From contig CAZKHG010000012.1 of assembly GCA_964552655.1 (NCBI GenBank), positions 17,980 to 81,979 on the forward strand: 64,000 nucleotides of DNA, read 5' to 3'. This document shows, one piece after another, positions 1 to 7,428 of this stretch. This stretch comes from CAZKHG01 sp964552655 (GTDB lineage: Bacteria; Bacteroidota; Bacteroidia; Bacteroidales; Tenuifilaceae). How positions within the stretch are numbered: position 1 is the first letter of the stretch; each line of letters opens with the position of its first letter. The position numbers and the translations under genes were made by a program. The notes under the pieces are model-generated. The model made no database searches. It was not told the DNA's origin and worked only from the letters and a program-made list of their open reading frames with translations.

Positions 1-339
1 AAATTCAAAATCCGGCTCATCCTCATTAAAATAATCATTTAGGGTAATTGTAAAACTATTCGTTGTGTACGATAAGAAAAGATCAACCTCGGCGTAAGGA
101 ACAGCAATTCCGTAAGATGCCCATGCACCAAACGCAAACCCTTTATAATCGAGTTCACCGTAGGGCTGAATGTTCGGATTTGAAGAAAGCGGGAGGCCCC
201 TCCAAATGTAACGGCTCACAAAATCTGCATTAAAACTTACAGAAACCCCACTATTTGAAGTAGAGTCAGTTAGAATGCTTCCTTTAGAAGTGTTCACAAA
301 CATTATTGCAAATAGAATGACAATTGAGTATCTTTTCAT
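1..339 (-). CDS. Porin-like outer-membrane protein, N-terminal part (TorF/Gcw_chp-like), partial
   Basis: The reading frame is open from an ATG at 337-339 down to the window edge, giving 113 codons of the N-terminus; the C-terminus lies outside. It starts with a clear signal peptide (MKRYSIVILFAIMFVNTSKG), followed by a segment reading SFNADFVSRYIWRGLPLS and then alternating aromatic/polar residues such as FAFGAWASYGIAV. The VSRYIWRG motif near the mature N-terminus is typical of the TorF / Gcw_chp family of putative outer-membrane beta-barrel porins; the strand-like pattern fits that. The family's substrate is unknown. It is divergent from the sigma factor gene at 534. I am fairly sure of the coding frame and less sure of the family because only about a third of the protein is visible. 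Confidence 0.65.
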   Translation of the reverse strand, partial: MKRYSIVILFAIMFVNTSKGSILTDSTSNSGVSVSFNADFVSRYIWRGLPLSSNPNIQPYGELDYKGFAFGAWASYGIAVPYAEVDLFLSYTTNSFTITLNDYFNEDEPDFEF

Positions 340-533
340 TTTATTCTCAGATTAAATTTTTTACAAATATAAAATTCCCATTCTTTTGAATTACAAAGGT
401 TGACGTAAATCATTTTGACATCATTGTTAATGCTAATACTAAGTGCTGAGACATTGTTTTAGAAATCTATATATAGCAAAGCGCAAGAAAACATTAAATT
501 GGGTGTCTAAACAGAAAATTTTATACAATCTGC
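340..533. promoter_or_regulatory. Divergent intergenic region between porin-like gene and sigma factor gene
   Basis: This 194-base AT-rich stretch separates two divergent start codons, so it must hold both promoters. I do not see a convincing match to the Bacteroidota -33/-7 consensus or a strong inverted repeat. No coding frame is supported. Confidence 0.4.
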
Positions 534-1112
534 ATGGGAGATATTGAGCTAATAAAGGAGATTGTTGATAACAATAACTATACTGCTTTTAAGGAGCTTA
601 TTGACAGGTATCAGCGATTGGTGATTACTACCTGCAAAGGGTTTGTGAGCAGTTATGCTGATGCCGAAGATATTGCCCAGGACGTTTTTATTGAGCTCTT
701 TGAATCACTGCCAGAATTCAGGTACGAATCAAAGCTATCCACCTGGATTTATCGGATTGCTGTAAACAAATCGTTAAACTTTATCAGGAAAAAGAAGCGG
801 GAAGTATTGATGAGCAACTTTTTTGGGACTTCTAAATCGGGGCAGTTCAATAGAAATGATGAGACTGAAAGGACCGATAATGCTGATTATCAAATCGATT
901 TCAGGGAACAGAAAAACGCCCTTAAGATGGCAATTAACAAGTTACCGGAAAATCAACGGATAGCTTTTATCCTGGCAAAATACCAGGATTTAACTTATAA
1001 TGAAATATCTGAAGTAATGGGAGTCAGCCTGCCCTCAGTTGAATCATTGTTGTTCAGGGCTAAGGTTAACCTGCAGAAATATTTGAAAAATTTCCGAAAA
1101 GCGGATAGCTAA
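534..1112 (+). CDS. ECF-family RNA polymerase sigma factor
   Basis: A 192-residue protein with the two-domain layout of extracytoplasmic-function sigma factors. Region 2 is at about residues 20-90, with the helix DAEDIAQDVFIELF and the promoter-melting segment STWIYRIAVNKSLNFIRKKKR. Region 4 is at about 125-185, with PENQRIAFILAKYQDLTYNEI followed by a helix-turn-helix ending in VSLPSVESLLFRAK. The linker between them is charged and low complexity, as is usual. It is followed after 50 bases by a zinc-finger anti-sigma gene and then two Spy-like genes, the usual arrangement for an envelope or metal stress unit in which the sigma factor is held by its membrane partner. The ATG at 534 gives the full region 2 and needs no alternative. 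Confidence 0.93.
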   Translation: MGDIELIKEIVDNNNYTAFKELIDRYQRLVITTCKGFVSSYADAEDIAQDVFIELFESLPEFRYESKLSTWIYRIAVNKSLNFIRKKKREVLMSNFFGTSKSGQFNRNDETERTDNADYQIDFREQKNALKMAINKLPENQRIAFILAKYQDLTYNEISEVMGVSLPSVESLLFRAKVNLQKYLKNFRKADS

Positions 1113-1162
1113 GCGCAAGTTTTATGAAAACCGGTTGTCTATTAACTATAAAATGGGAAAAG

Positions 1163-1606
1163 ATGAAATGCAAAGATTTTAATAAAATGTTGATCCTTTA
1201 CCTGGATGGAAATATTGCCCCCGATTATAATGAGGCATTCCAGGAACATCTTAATACCTGCAGCAAATGCCAAAATGAGTTGAGCGTACTTAAATCAGTT
1301 TATGAGAGCATTGATGCAGAACGCAAAGAGTATAACCATAACCATTTCTTTGCAACCCGGGTTTTATCAAGAATTCAGGTGAGAAATCAGGGTGTACCCA
1401 GGCATGAATCCATTCAAAGGTACGTTTCATTAACAGGTTTGGCAGTAGCCGCAGGAGTGATGGGAATTTTAATTGGAACTTTTTTCGCAAGAACTACCAG
1501 CACGTTCGATTCCACATCAACCCAGAGCTGGGAGCAGCTGGCTGATGACTATATGCCCGAGTATGATAGCAATCCTTATCAATTTGTAAACGAAAATAAC
1601 CAATAA
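1163..1606 (+). CDS. Membrane-bound zinc-finger anti-sigma factor (zf-HC2 type)
   Basis: The frame can be read from an ATG at 1124, but the ATG at 1163 is preferred because it follows a GGAAAAG ribosome-binding-like stretch and puts the conserved MKCKDFNKMLILYLDG start at residue 1, as in other zf-HC2 proteins. The cytoplasmic N-domain carries the HxxxCxxC motif (HLNTCSKCQ) that binds zinc and contacts the sigma factor. One membrane helix follows at about residues 93-115 (YVSLTGLAVAAGVMGILIG), then a short periplasmic tail of about 30 residues. It is directly downstream of the ECF sigma gene, which it most likely inhibits. The short tail gives no hint of the signal; the next two genes suggest misfolded proteins or metal ions. 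Confidence 0.85.
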   Translation: MKCKDFNKMLILYLDGNIAPDYNEAFQEHLNTCSKCQNELSVLKSVYESIDAERKEYNHNHFFATRVLSRIQVRNQGVPRHESIQRYVSLTGLAVAAGVMGILIGTFFARTTSTFDSTSTQSWEQLADDYMPEYDSNPYQFVNENNQ

Positions 1607-1610
1607 CAAT

Positions 1611-2111
1611 ATGAACTTCTTCACAAAAACCAGAGTTCTGGTATCCATTATAGTAGTGTTAGCCGCATTAAACCTGGCTACTCTGGGAACAGTAGGATAC
1701 CATATAATTAAAAGCAGATCTGAAAAGATTCCTGAAATGAACAGGAGAGAGCAACCAGGCAGGTTTATGGCCAGGCAAATGCAGATGACCGATGATCAGT
1801 TTAATGACTTTGAACGCTCCAGGGCAGATTTTATGAAAAAATCGAACGAGGTTATGAACGAGATCAGGAAAACCTCCAGGCTTATCCTCGATGAAATCGG
1901 CAATGAAAATCCCGATAAACAAAAACTTAACGAATACTCGATAACCTATGGGAACTTACACATGCAGCAAAAACAAATGATGATTGATCATTTACTAGAA
2001 ATAAAGGCGAAGTGTACACCCCAGCAACGCGATCATTTTAAACAATTCATCAAACGAATGGAAAATGCCGAAATGATAAGGGGCAGAAGATTAAGAAACA
2101 AAAATAACTAG
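1611..2111 (+). CDS. Membrane-anchored Spy/CpxP-like periplasmic protein
   Basis: A 166-residue protein starting four bases after the anti-sigma stop. It has an N-terminal membrane anchor (about residues 8-31, VLVSIIVVLAALNLATLGTV) and a periplasmic, almost wholly helical, Met- and charge-rich domain. That domain has the layout of LTxxQ-type Spy/CpxP/CnrX proteins: a QMTDDQFNDFERSRADF helix, and near the end CTPQQRDHFKQFI, matching the family's LTxxQ signature with Cys in place of Leu. Related proteins act as ATP-independent periplasmic chaperones or as metal sensors that pair with an anti-sigma factor (heavy-metal sensors of the CnrX/ZraP type). Given the operon, a sensory or chaperone role for the sigma unit is likely; the exact ligand is not visible. 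Confidence 0.75.
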   Translation: MNFFTKTRVLVSIIVVLAALNLATLGTVGYHIIKSRSEKIPEMNRREQPGRFMARQMQMTDDQFNDFERSRADFMKKSNEVMNEIRKTSRLILDEIGNENPDKQKLNEYSITYGNLHMQQKQMMIDHLLEIKAKCTPQQRDHFKQFIKRMENAEMIRGRRLRNKNN

Positions 2112-2150
2112 AACGAAACTAATTATTAATCAATTAAATATAAAGAAACC

Positions 2151-2669
2151 ATGAAAAGTAGAATTTTTGTAAAAAGTTTAGTAGTTGTAGCAATTACAGG
2201 ACTAATCACAACAGGGACATTTACTGCCAAAGCCCAGCCAGGTCCCCGTTGGGCAGATAAGGGAGTTCAGGAGCAAGGGTATTACTGCAGAATACCAAAC
2301 CTGACAGACGATCAGCAAAAGAAGTTGAACGATCTAAGAACAAAGCATTTAAAAGAGGTTACTCCTCTAAAAAATGAGCTAAATGAAAAAGTTGCCCGTT
2401 TGAGAACACTTGAAAGTGCAGATAAACAGGATATTGATGCAATCAATAAAACCATTGATGATATCTCCGCATTAAAAGCAAAGCTGATGAAGAAGAGGGT
2501 TTCGCACAGGGCAGAGGTTTCGCAAATACTAACCGATGATCAAAAGGTTTATTTTAATGCTCAGGGTGGTCAACGAGGAATGGGTCAAGGATTTGGAAAA
2601 GGAATGGGCTACGGCAGGCATAGGATGAACCGCGGAGGAGGTTTTCCAAATTGCCCGATGTCCAACTGA
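2151..2669 (+). CDS. Secreted Spy/CpxP-family refolding chaperone with Gly-rich tail
   Basis: A 172-residue protein with a cleavable signal peptide (cleavage near TAKAQPG), then a helical domain with two LTxxQ motifs, LTDDQQKKL at about residue 51 and ILTDDQKVYF at about residue 125. These are the hallmarks of the Spy/CpxP periplasmic chaperones. The C-terminus is Gly/Met/Arg/His-rich (GMGQGFGKGMGYGRHRM) and ends in FPNCPMSN; His, Met and Cys there could bind metal, which I infer only. It is the last gene of the sigma/anti-sigma unit, 39 bases after its paralogue, and a terminator follows. Two different Spy-like proteins in one unit suggest one sensor and one effector. Confidence 0.82.
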   Translation: MKSRIFVKSLVVVAITGLITTGTFTAKAQPGPRWADKGVQEQGYYCRIPNLTDDQQKKLNDLRTKHLKEVTPLKNELNEKVARLRTLESADKQDIDAINKTIDDISALKAKLMKKRVSHRAEVSQILTDDQKVYFNAQGGQRGMGQGFGKGMGYGRHRMNRGGGFPNCPMSN

Positions 2670-2693
2670 TTTTAAACAAGATTTTTTTAACAT

Positions 2694-2721
2694 GGAAGAG
2701 GTCTGAGAAGGCCTCTTTTTT
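2694..2721 (+). terminator. Rho-independent terminator after the sigma/Spy unit
   Basis: AAGAGG at 2696-2701 pairs with CCTCTT at 2712-2717, extended by a wobble pair, and the 3' arm runs straight into a T tract at 2716-2721. It lies just after the last Spy-like gene. Confidence 0.8.
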
Positions 2722-3046
2722 ATTGTAACTGAGTTGAAAAACGAGTTGAATTTATGCTTAATACGGGTTCATTTTCAACAAATTTTGAAGTTTATTTGAT
2801 AAACACATGAATTTCAGCTTTATAATATGTTAAAAAATATGTTAAAAAAATAGGTAAAAAGGGCTTTAAGAATTTTTTTTTTCCTAAACTTGCAGCGAAT
2901 TTTGAAAAACAAAAAATTAACGTTATCGAAACAAAGAAAGACCAGTAACTCAGAATATCCAAACCTGACACGGAGGGAATTAACCCGATGGGGAAGGTAA
3001 GGTATATAAGAGAGGTGAAAAACAAACCCTTTTAATCCTTACTAAA
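2722..3046. other. AT-rich intergenic region
   Basis: I see no convincing gene here. The stretch is AT-rich with several A or T runs. A 77-codon open frame exists on the minus strand at 2792-3025, but its composition and lack of a ribosome-binding-like start do not support it. The last 100 bases become more balanced in composition and probably lead into the short frame at 3047. Confidence 0.4.
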
Positions 3047-3166
3047 ATGAAAAAAAACCTTTGCTCTCTGCTCAGCCAACTGGTAAAAGCAACCGCCTAC
3101 GAAAAGGTATTCAAGTTATTTGTACTATCAATACTCCAAACGGTCTTTACTATCCGATTAATTTGA
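3047..3166 (+). CDS. Possible 39-residue leader peptide or gene remnant upstream of the polyamine operon
   Basis: An ATG at 3047 opens a 39-codon frame ending with TGA at 3164-3166. The peptide begins MKKNLCSLLSQLVKATAYEK and goes on with a hydrophobic stretch (VFKLFVLSILQTVF). It is not recognised. It lies 175 bases before the arginine decarboxylase start, with a small hairpin between. It could be a short upstream regulatory peptide, a small membrane peptide, or the surviving 5' end of a decayed gene. The regular Lys-rich start followed by a hydrophobic segment is the only internal support. Confidence 0.3.
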   Translation: MKKNLCSLLSQLVKATAYEKVFKLFVLSILQTVFTIRLI

Positions 3167-3188
3167 TATCCCTTTATAAAATAAGAAT

Positions 3189-3208
3189 TTAGGAACGGGA
3201 GATCCTAA
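3189..3208 (+). promoter_or_regulatory. Small hairpin in the leader of the polyamine operon
   Basis: TTAGGA at 3189-3194 pairs perfectly with TCCTAA at 3203-3208 around an 8-base loop. There is no T tract, so it is not an ordinary terminator. It sits between the short frame at 3047 and the arginine decarboxylase gene. Confidence 0.3.
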
Positions 3209-3341
3209 CTTACAGGCTAACATATTTTTTGGGGCTGCACGGCTTACCAGAAAAACAGAATTCTACTATCAACAATGTGACTTAACAATTTATAAAACAG
3301 ATAACAAGAGTATTAACCAACTTAATTATTTATGTGCAAAG

Positions 3342-3941
3342 ATGATAAACCGTAATTACAACCAGGGTTCATTTCCTGCTGCCGACTTTCTGGAAAGAGA
3401 ATTGCAGGGAATAGTTATTGGGAACAGAATTCCTCAGGATTACTTTGAAACCAAAGGTATTGGAGAGAGCGATATCGCTATTCATGCTGGTTCCTACCAC
3501 TTAGCGCTAAAAGCAGCCAATATTGAAAAGTTTAATATTATGACCTATTCATCAATTTTACCGGGAATAGCCCATAAAATTGATCAGCCAAAGCATATCG
3601 AGCATGGCGCAGTATTAGAATCTATAATGTCAGTTTGTACCGCTAACAAAGGGGAACGCGCCACTGCCGGTATAATTTATGGTTGGCTTTATGACAAGAA
3701 AACCAAAGATAAATTTGGCGGACTTGTTTGTGAGCACTATGGAGACCATGATGTTGACGGGATTAAAAAACTCCTCCGTTCAAGTATTGATGAACTTTAT
3801 TTTAATGGTTTTTCTGAGGATTATCAGCTCAATGATATCACCTATTTAACAGAAAGTTTTGTACCTAAAAAGACCTACGGTACAGCCCTGGTGGCATTAT
3901 GTTTTACATCTTACTATTACCCTGTAATTCAGGTAAGATAA
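3342..3941 (+). CDS. pdaD: Pyruvoyl-dependent arginine decarboxylase
   Basis: This 199-residue protein converts arginine to agmatine and CO2 using a self-made pyruvoyl group, not PLP. The sign of the family is the self-cleavage site: NIMTYSSILPG, with Ser70-Ser71 matching the SerSer pair cut in archaeal PvlArgDC (ISSIMPP), where the second Ser becomes the pyruvoyl. The catalytic Glu is seen in GLVCEHYG, equivalent to the GLIMEYEG of the archaeal enzyme. The C-terminal GTALVALCF matches the final strand of the fold. The protein is somewhat longer than the archaeal enzymes (about 165 residues) because of an N-terminal extension and a loop near residues 115-125. Agmatinase follows 18 bases later, so the product feeds directly into putrescine. 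Confidence 0.88.
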   Translation: MINRNYNQGSFPAADFLERELQGIVIGNRIPQDYFETKGIGESDIAIHAGSYHLALKAANIEKFNIMTYSSILPGIAHKIDQPKHIEHGAVLESIMSVCTANKGERATAGIIYGWLYDKKTKDKFGGLVCEHYGDHDVDGIKKLLRSSIDELYFNGFSEDYQLNDITYLTESFVPKKTYGTALVALCFTSYYYPVIQVR

Positions 3942-3959
3942 TTATTCCTGATATAAATA

Positions 3960-4829
3960 ATGATTGCATACGGCGATTTACCAAGGCAGTATATCTCTGA
4001 GGAAAACTCCAAAGTAGTTATACTGCCTGTTCCTTATGATGGAACCAGTACCTGGGTTAAAGGATCGGATAAAGGTCCAGAGGCATTGCTGGAGGCTTCT
4101 GCCAACATGGAGTTGTACGATATTGAAACCGATAGTGAGGTATATAAAATTGGAATCTTTACTGCTAAACCTGTAAAAGAAAACAAGAGCCCTGAGCGAA
4201 TGGTTCAAGCAGTAAAGAAGGCTTCGTTAGAATATATTCGTAAAGAAAAATTTCTGGTAACTGTTGGCGGGGAGCATTCGGTAAGCATTGGTGTAATTCA
4301 GGCACACGCACAAGAATATAAAAACCTGAGCATTCTTCAGCTGGATGCTCATACTGATTTAAGAGATTCATACGAAGGGAGCAAGAATAATCATGCATGT
4401 GTAATGGCAAGGGCTAAGGAGCTTTGTCCTATTGTTCAGGTAGGAATCCGCAGCATGGATATTGGGGAGAAACCAAACCTTGATCCCCAAAGGGTTTTCT
4501 GGGCGCATAAAATTAACGGCAGCAATGAGTGGATGGACCAGGCTATTGATTTGCTTACCGATAATGTTTACCTAACCATTGACCTTGATGGCTTCGATCC
4601 TTCCATAATGCCTTCAACCGGAACACCAGAACCTGGAGGAATGCAATGGTATCAGGTTTTACAATTAATAAAGAAGTTGATTGAACGCAAGAATCTTGTC
4701 GGGTTCGATATAGTTGAACTTTGTCCGAACAAGCTGGAAAAATCATCGGATTTTCTTGCATCGAAACTTTTGTATAAGATTCTCTCGTATAAGTTCGGGG
4801 AAAAGTCCAAAACAATACTAATTGATTAG
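3960..4829 (+). CDS. speB: Agmatinase (ureohydrolase family)
   Basis: The 289-residue protein has the arginase/agmatinase metal-binding motifs in order: GGEHSVSIG at about residue 98, the DAHTDLRD motif at about 123-130, and DLDGFDPSIMPSTGTPEPGG at about 203-222. These supply the His and Asp ligands of the dinuclear manganese centre. Agmatinase cleaves agmatine to putrescine and urea. An arginase role is possible from sequence alone, but the arginine decarboxylase immediately upstream (18-base gap) makes agmatinase far more likely. The length is normal for SpeB. The next gene begins 17 bases after the stop, in the same operon. Confidence 0.92.
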   Translation: MIAYGDLPRQYISEENSKVVILPVPYDGTSTWVKGSDKGPEALLEASANMELYDIETDSEVYKIGIFTAKPVKENKSPERMVQAVKKASLEYIRKEKFLVTVGGEHSVSIGVIQAHAQEYKNLSILQLDAHTDLRDSYEGSKNNHACVMARAKELCPIVQVGIRSMDIGEKPNLDPQRVFWAHKINGSNEWMDQAIDLLTDNVYLTIDLDGFDPSIMPSTGTPEPGGMQWYQVLQLIKKLIERKNLVGFDIVELCPNKLEKSSDFLASKLLYKILSYKFGEKSKTILID

Positions 4830-4846
4830 CTATAAATTAAGCAAAG

Positions 4847-5863
4847 ATGAAGAAGAAGGAGATTTTAAAGGAAACTATCAAACATATTGATATCAAATCA
4901 TTTGATGCATCACCGATAATTGATGCCATGCGCGACATGTCGTTCACCTCAAGGGATACAGCAGTTGCAGCAGATATTTTTAACCGAATGATCAAAGATA
5001 AACAGTGCACAAATATTCTTACGCTTGCAGGAAGCACAAGTGCCGGGGGTTGCATGCAGGTGTATGTGGAGATGGTTAAGAATAATATGATAGACGTTAT
5101 TGTAGCAACAGGTGCATCAATTGTTGATATGGATTTTTTCGAAGCACTTGGATATAAGCACTATAAAGGAACTCAGTTTATTGATGACCGGATTTTAAGA
5201 AAAAATTATATTGACAGAATTTACGATACATTTATTGATGAGGAGGAACTCCAGCATTGCGATGGTACCATAAAAGTAATTGCAGATTCCATGAAACCAG
5301 GTGTTTATAGCTCCAGGGAGTTCATTAAGGAAATGGGTCGTTACCTTACTAAGCACTCTGTGAAAAAGGACTCGCTGGTTCAGGTATGCTATGAGCACAA
5401 TGTTCCCATATTCTGTCCAGCATTCAGCGATAGCAGTGCCGGTTTTGGTTTAGTTAAACATCAGGTTGAAAAGCCTAAAGCGCATGTTTCAATTGACTCA
5501 GTGAAAGATTTCTATGAGCTGACCAGAATTAAAATTGAGGCAAAAATAACCGGGTTGTTCATGATTGGCGGCGGTGTTCCTAAAAACTTTACGCAGGATA
5601 CGGTTGTTTGCGCTGAAATTCTGGGTTACGATGTACCAATGCACAAATATGCTATTCAAATCACAGTAGCCGATGTTCGTGATGGAGCATGTTCCAGTTC
5701 AACCCTGAAAGAAGCTTCTTCCTGGGGGAAAGTGGATACTACCTATGAGCAGATGGTTTACGCAGAGGCAACAAGTGTTTTACCTCTTATCACAAGTTAT
5801 ATTTATCATAAAGGGGATTGGAAAAAGAGAAAGAAATACGAGTGGTCAAAACTTTTTAAGTAA
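4847..5863 (+). CDS. Deoxyhypusine-synthase-like protein, probable polyamine-forming enzyme
   Basis: A 338-residue deoxyhypusine synthase family protein. It has the Rossmann-like NAD-binding parts (LTLAGSTSAGG near residue 65; VATGASIVDMDFFEALG near 85-102), the DSSAGFGL segment, and the SSWGKV motif near residue 301, whose Lys forms the imine with the aminobutyl group in the eukaryotic enzyme. Bacteria have no eIF5A to modify; bacterial relatives of this family have been linked to making homospermidine or similar polyamines from putrescine or spermidine. Sitting directly after arginine decarboxylase and agmatinase, it probably uses the putrescine they make. The exact product cannot be read from sequence. 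Confidence 0.85.
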   Translation: MKKKEILKETIKHIDIKSFDASPIIDAMRDMSFTSRDTAVAADIFNRMIKDKQCTNILTLAGSTSAGGCMQVYVEMVKNNMIDVIVATGASIVDMDFFEALGYKHYKGTQFIDDRILRKNYIDRIYDTFIDEEELQHCDGTIKVIADSMKPGVYSSREFIKEMGRYLTKHSVKKDSLVQVCYEHNVPIFCPAFSDSSAGFGLVKHQVEKPKAHVSIDSVKDFYELTRIKIEAKITGLFMIGGGVPKNFTQDTVVCAEILGYDVPMHKYAIQITVADVRDGACSSSTLKEASSWGKVDTTYEQMVYAEATSVLPLITSYIYHKGDWKKRKKYEWSKLFK

Positions 5864-5874
5864 AATGTGCGGTT

Positions 5875-6072
5875 ATGAATAAATGTAAATGTATTAAGTT
5901 GCCCGAGCCGGTAAATGGGAATGCACGGTTCAAGATCAATTCATACTATGAATTTGATTACATCCCGCCGGTAAAAGATAACCCTTCATTTTTCAGGGTT
6001 TTTAGCCTGGAGGAAAGTTTATCTCAGAATTTTAACCTCCGGGACTTTAAAGAGTATTTCAAGAAGTATTAG
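5875..6072 (+). CDS. Small conserved-looking hypothetical protein at the end of the polyamine operon
   Basis: A 65-residue protein starting 11 bases after the deoxyhypusine-synthase-like stop and followed by a terminator, so it is very probably co-transcribed and real. It has a CKC pair at the N-terminus (MNKCKCIKLPEP), a YYEFDYIPP segment and a charged C-terminus (DFKEYFKKY). No membrane segment or signal peptide is seen. I do not recognise the family. The short length and aromatic strands suggest a small beta-rich cytoplasmic protein, which is inference only. Confidence 0.65.
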   Translation: MNKCKCIKLPEPVNGNARFKINSYYEFDYIPPVKDNPSFFRVFSLEESLSQNFNLRDFKEYFKKY

Positions 6073-6084
6073 TCAATTCTAGCA

Positions 6085-6110
6085 AAGGGTGCCGGGAGGC
6101 ACCCTTCTTC
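6085..6110. terminator. Bidirectional terminator between polyamine operon and ndh
   Basis: A perfect 9-bp stem, AAGGGTGCC at 6085-6093 with GGCACCCTT at 6098-6106 around a GGGA loop, followed by a T-rich run. It lies between two convergent genes that end at 6072 and 6122. Confidence 0.82.
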
Positions 6111-6121
6111 ATTTTGTGTAG

Positions 6122-7411
6122 CTACTCCAATTTCCAACCTTTGGGTAGAAATGTTATTCGGAGTGACTGGTCGTAGGTAAGATAACTCCATGCCCAGTTG
6201 ATGAAAATGAGGATCTTATTTTTAAACCCAAATATTGATCGAAGGTGAATAAACATCCAAACATACCATGCTATCAAGCCTTGAAATTTGATAAAGGGTA
6301 ATTCAGCAACTGCTTTATTCCGGCCTATTGTTGCCATTGTTCCATAATCTTTGTATGTAAATGGCTTGAAGGGTTTTCCGCTTTTCCGTAGATTACCCGC
6401 TAGATTTCTGGCTTGTTGTATTGCCACCTGTGCCACCTGAGGGTGGCCTTTGGGCCATTTTGCAGTTTTTAAACAGGCAGCATCGCCAATTACATAAATA
6501 TCCCGGGAACCAATAATAGCGTTAAACTGATCAACAAGAATACGATTCCCTGTAGTTAAAGCACTTGCAGGAATTCCTTTAATCAGGTTTACTTTGATAC
6601 CTGCTGCCCATATAAGTGTATTGGATCGAATGGGTTCAATACTGCTGAATAGAATCTTTTCCCCATCATAATCGGTTACCTGGGTGTTGGTATAAACCTC
6701 TACACCTAATTCACTCAGAAATTTTTCAGCTTTTTTAGAGGAATTCTCACTAAAGCTGTTAAGCAATCGGGAAGAGGCTTCAACTAATACTATTCTTATT
6801 TTGCTGCAATCCAATTCCTTGTAATCTTTTGGAAAGATATACCTTTTCATTTCGGCTAAAGCACCTGAAAGTTCAACACCAGTTGGTCCGCCACCAACAA
6901 TTACAATATTCATTAATGGTTCCAGCTCATCCTTCCTAACTAAAGCATCTTCGAAATTGTGTAACAGGGTGTTAAGCAATTCAAGTGATTCAACAACGCT
7001 TTTCATAGGTTTGGCGTACTTTTCGATGTTGCCAAGCCCAAAAAATGAGGTTGTTGCCCCATTTGCCAGCACCAGGTAGTCATAAGGTAAAGTTCCTATA
7101 CTGGTACTAATAATTTTTTTATCAGGCTCAACCTCGAGCGCCTGAGCAACTCTGAAAAATATATTTTTATTCTTCTGGAAAATTTTTCTGATGGGAAATG
7201 AGATATCACGGGGCTCCAACCCTGCTGTAGCAACCTGATATAGGAGTGGTTGAAACTGATGATAGTTGTTTTTATCGAGGAGGATAACCTGGTAGTTGGA
7301 TTTCTTCAACCTACGGGTTAATTCCAGCCCGGCAAAACCACACCCAACAATGACAACCCTTTTCTGTGAAGTGATTGGTAGATTTAGTTCATCGAAAAGC
7401 TGTTCGCTCAT
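6122..7411 (-). CDS. ndh: Type II NADH:quinone oxidoreductase (NDH-2)
   Basis: A 429-residue single-subunit flavoprotein that passes electrons from NADH to quinone without pumping protons. The FAD-binding motif VVIVGCGFAGLELTRRL is near residue 20 and the NADH-binding motif IVIVGGGPTGVELSGALAEM is near residue 168. The quinone-site segment QVAQVAIQQARNLA is near residue 326, and YVIGDAACL (FAD binding) just before it. The C-terminus has an amphipathic/hydrophobic stretch (about 375-415, FIHLRSIFGFKNKILIFINWAWS) that attaches such enzymes to the inner membrane. It is transcribed after the iron alcohol dehydrogenase with a 17-base gap. Confidence 0.93.
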   Translation of the reverse strand: MSEQLFDELNLPITSQKRVVIVGCGFAGLELTRRLKKSNYQVILLDKNNYHQFQPLLYQVATAGLEPRDISFPIRKIFQKNKNIFFRVAQALEVEPDKKIISTSIGTLPYDYLVLANGATTSFFGLGNIEKYAKPMKSVVESLELLNTLLHNFEDALVRKDELEPLMNIVIVGGGPTGVELSGALAEMKRYIFPKDYKELDCSKIRIVLVEASSRLLNSFSENSSKKAEKFLSELGVEVYTNTQVTDYDGEKILFSSIEPIRSNTLIWAAGIKVNLIKGIPASALTTGNRILVDQFNAIIGSRDIYVIGDAACLKTAKWPKGHPQVAQVAIQQARNLAGNLRKSGKPFKPFTYKDYGTMATIGRNKAVAELPFIKFQGLIAWYVWMFIHLRSIFGFKNKILIFINWAWSYLTYDQSLRITFLPKGWKLE

Positions 7412-7428
7412 AATACCAGTTAATCTGC

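Noticed and set aside
2792..3025. 77-codon minus-strand frame rich in hydrophobic residues
   Set aside because: It lies in AT-rich intergenic DNA, overlaps T runs that give Phe/Ile/Leu by chance, and has no start-site or family support.
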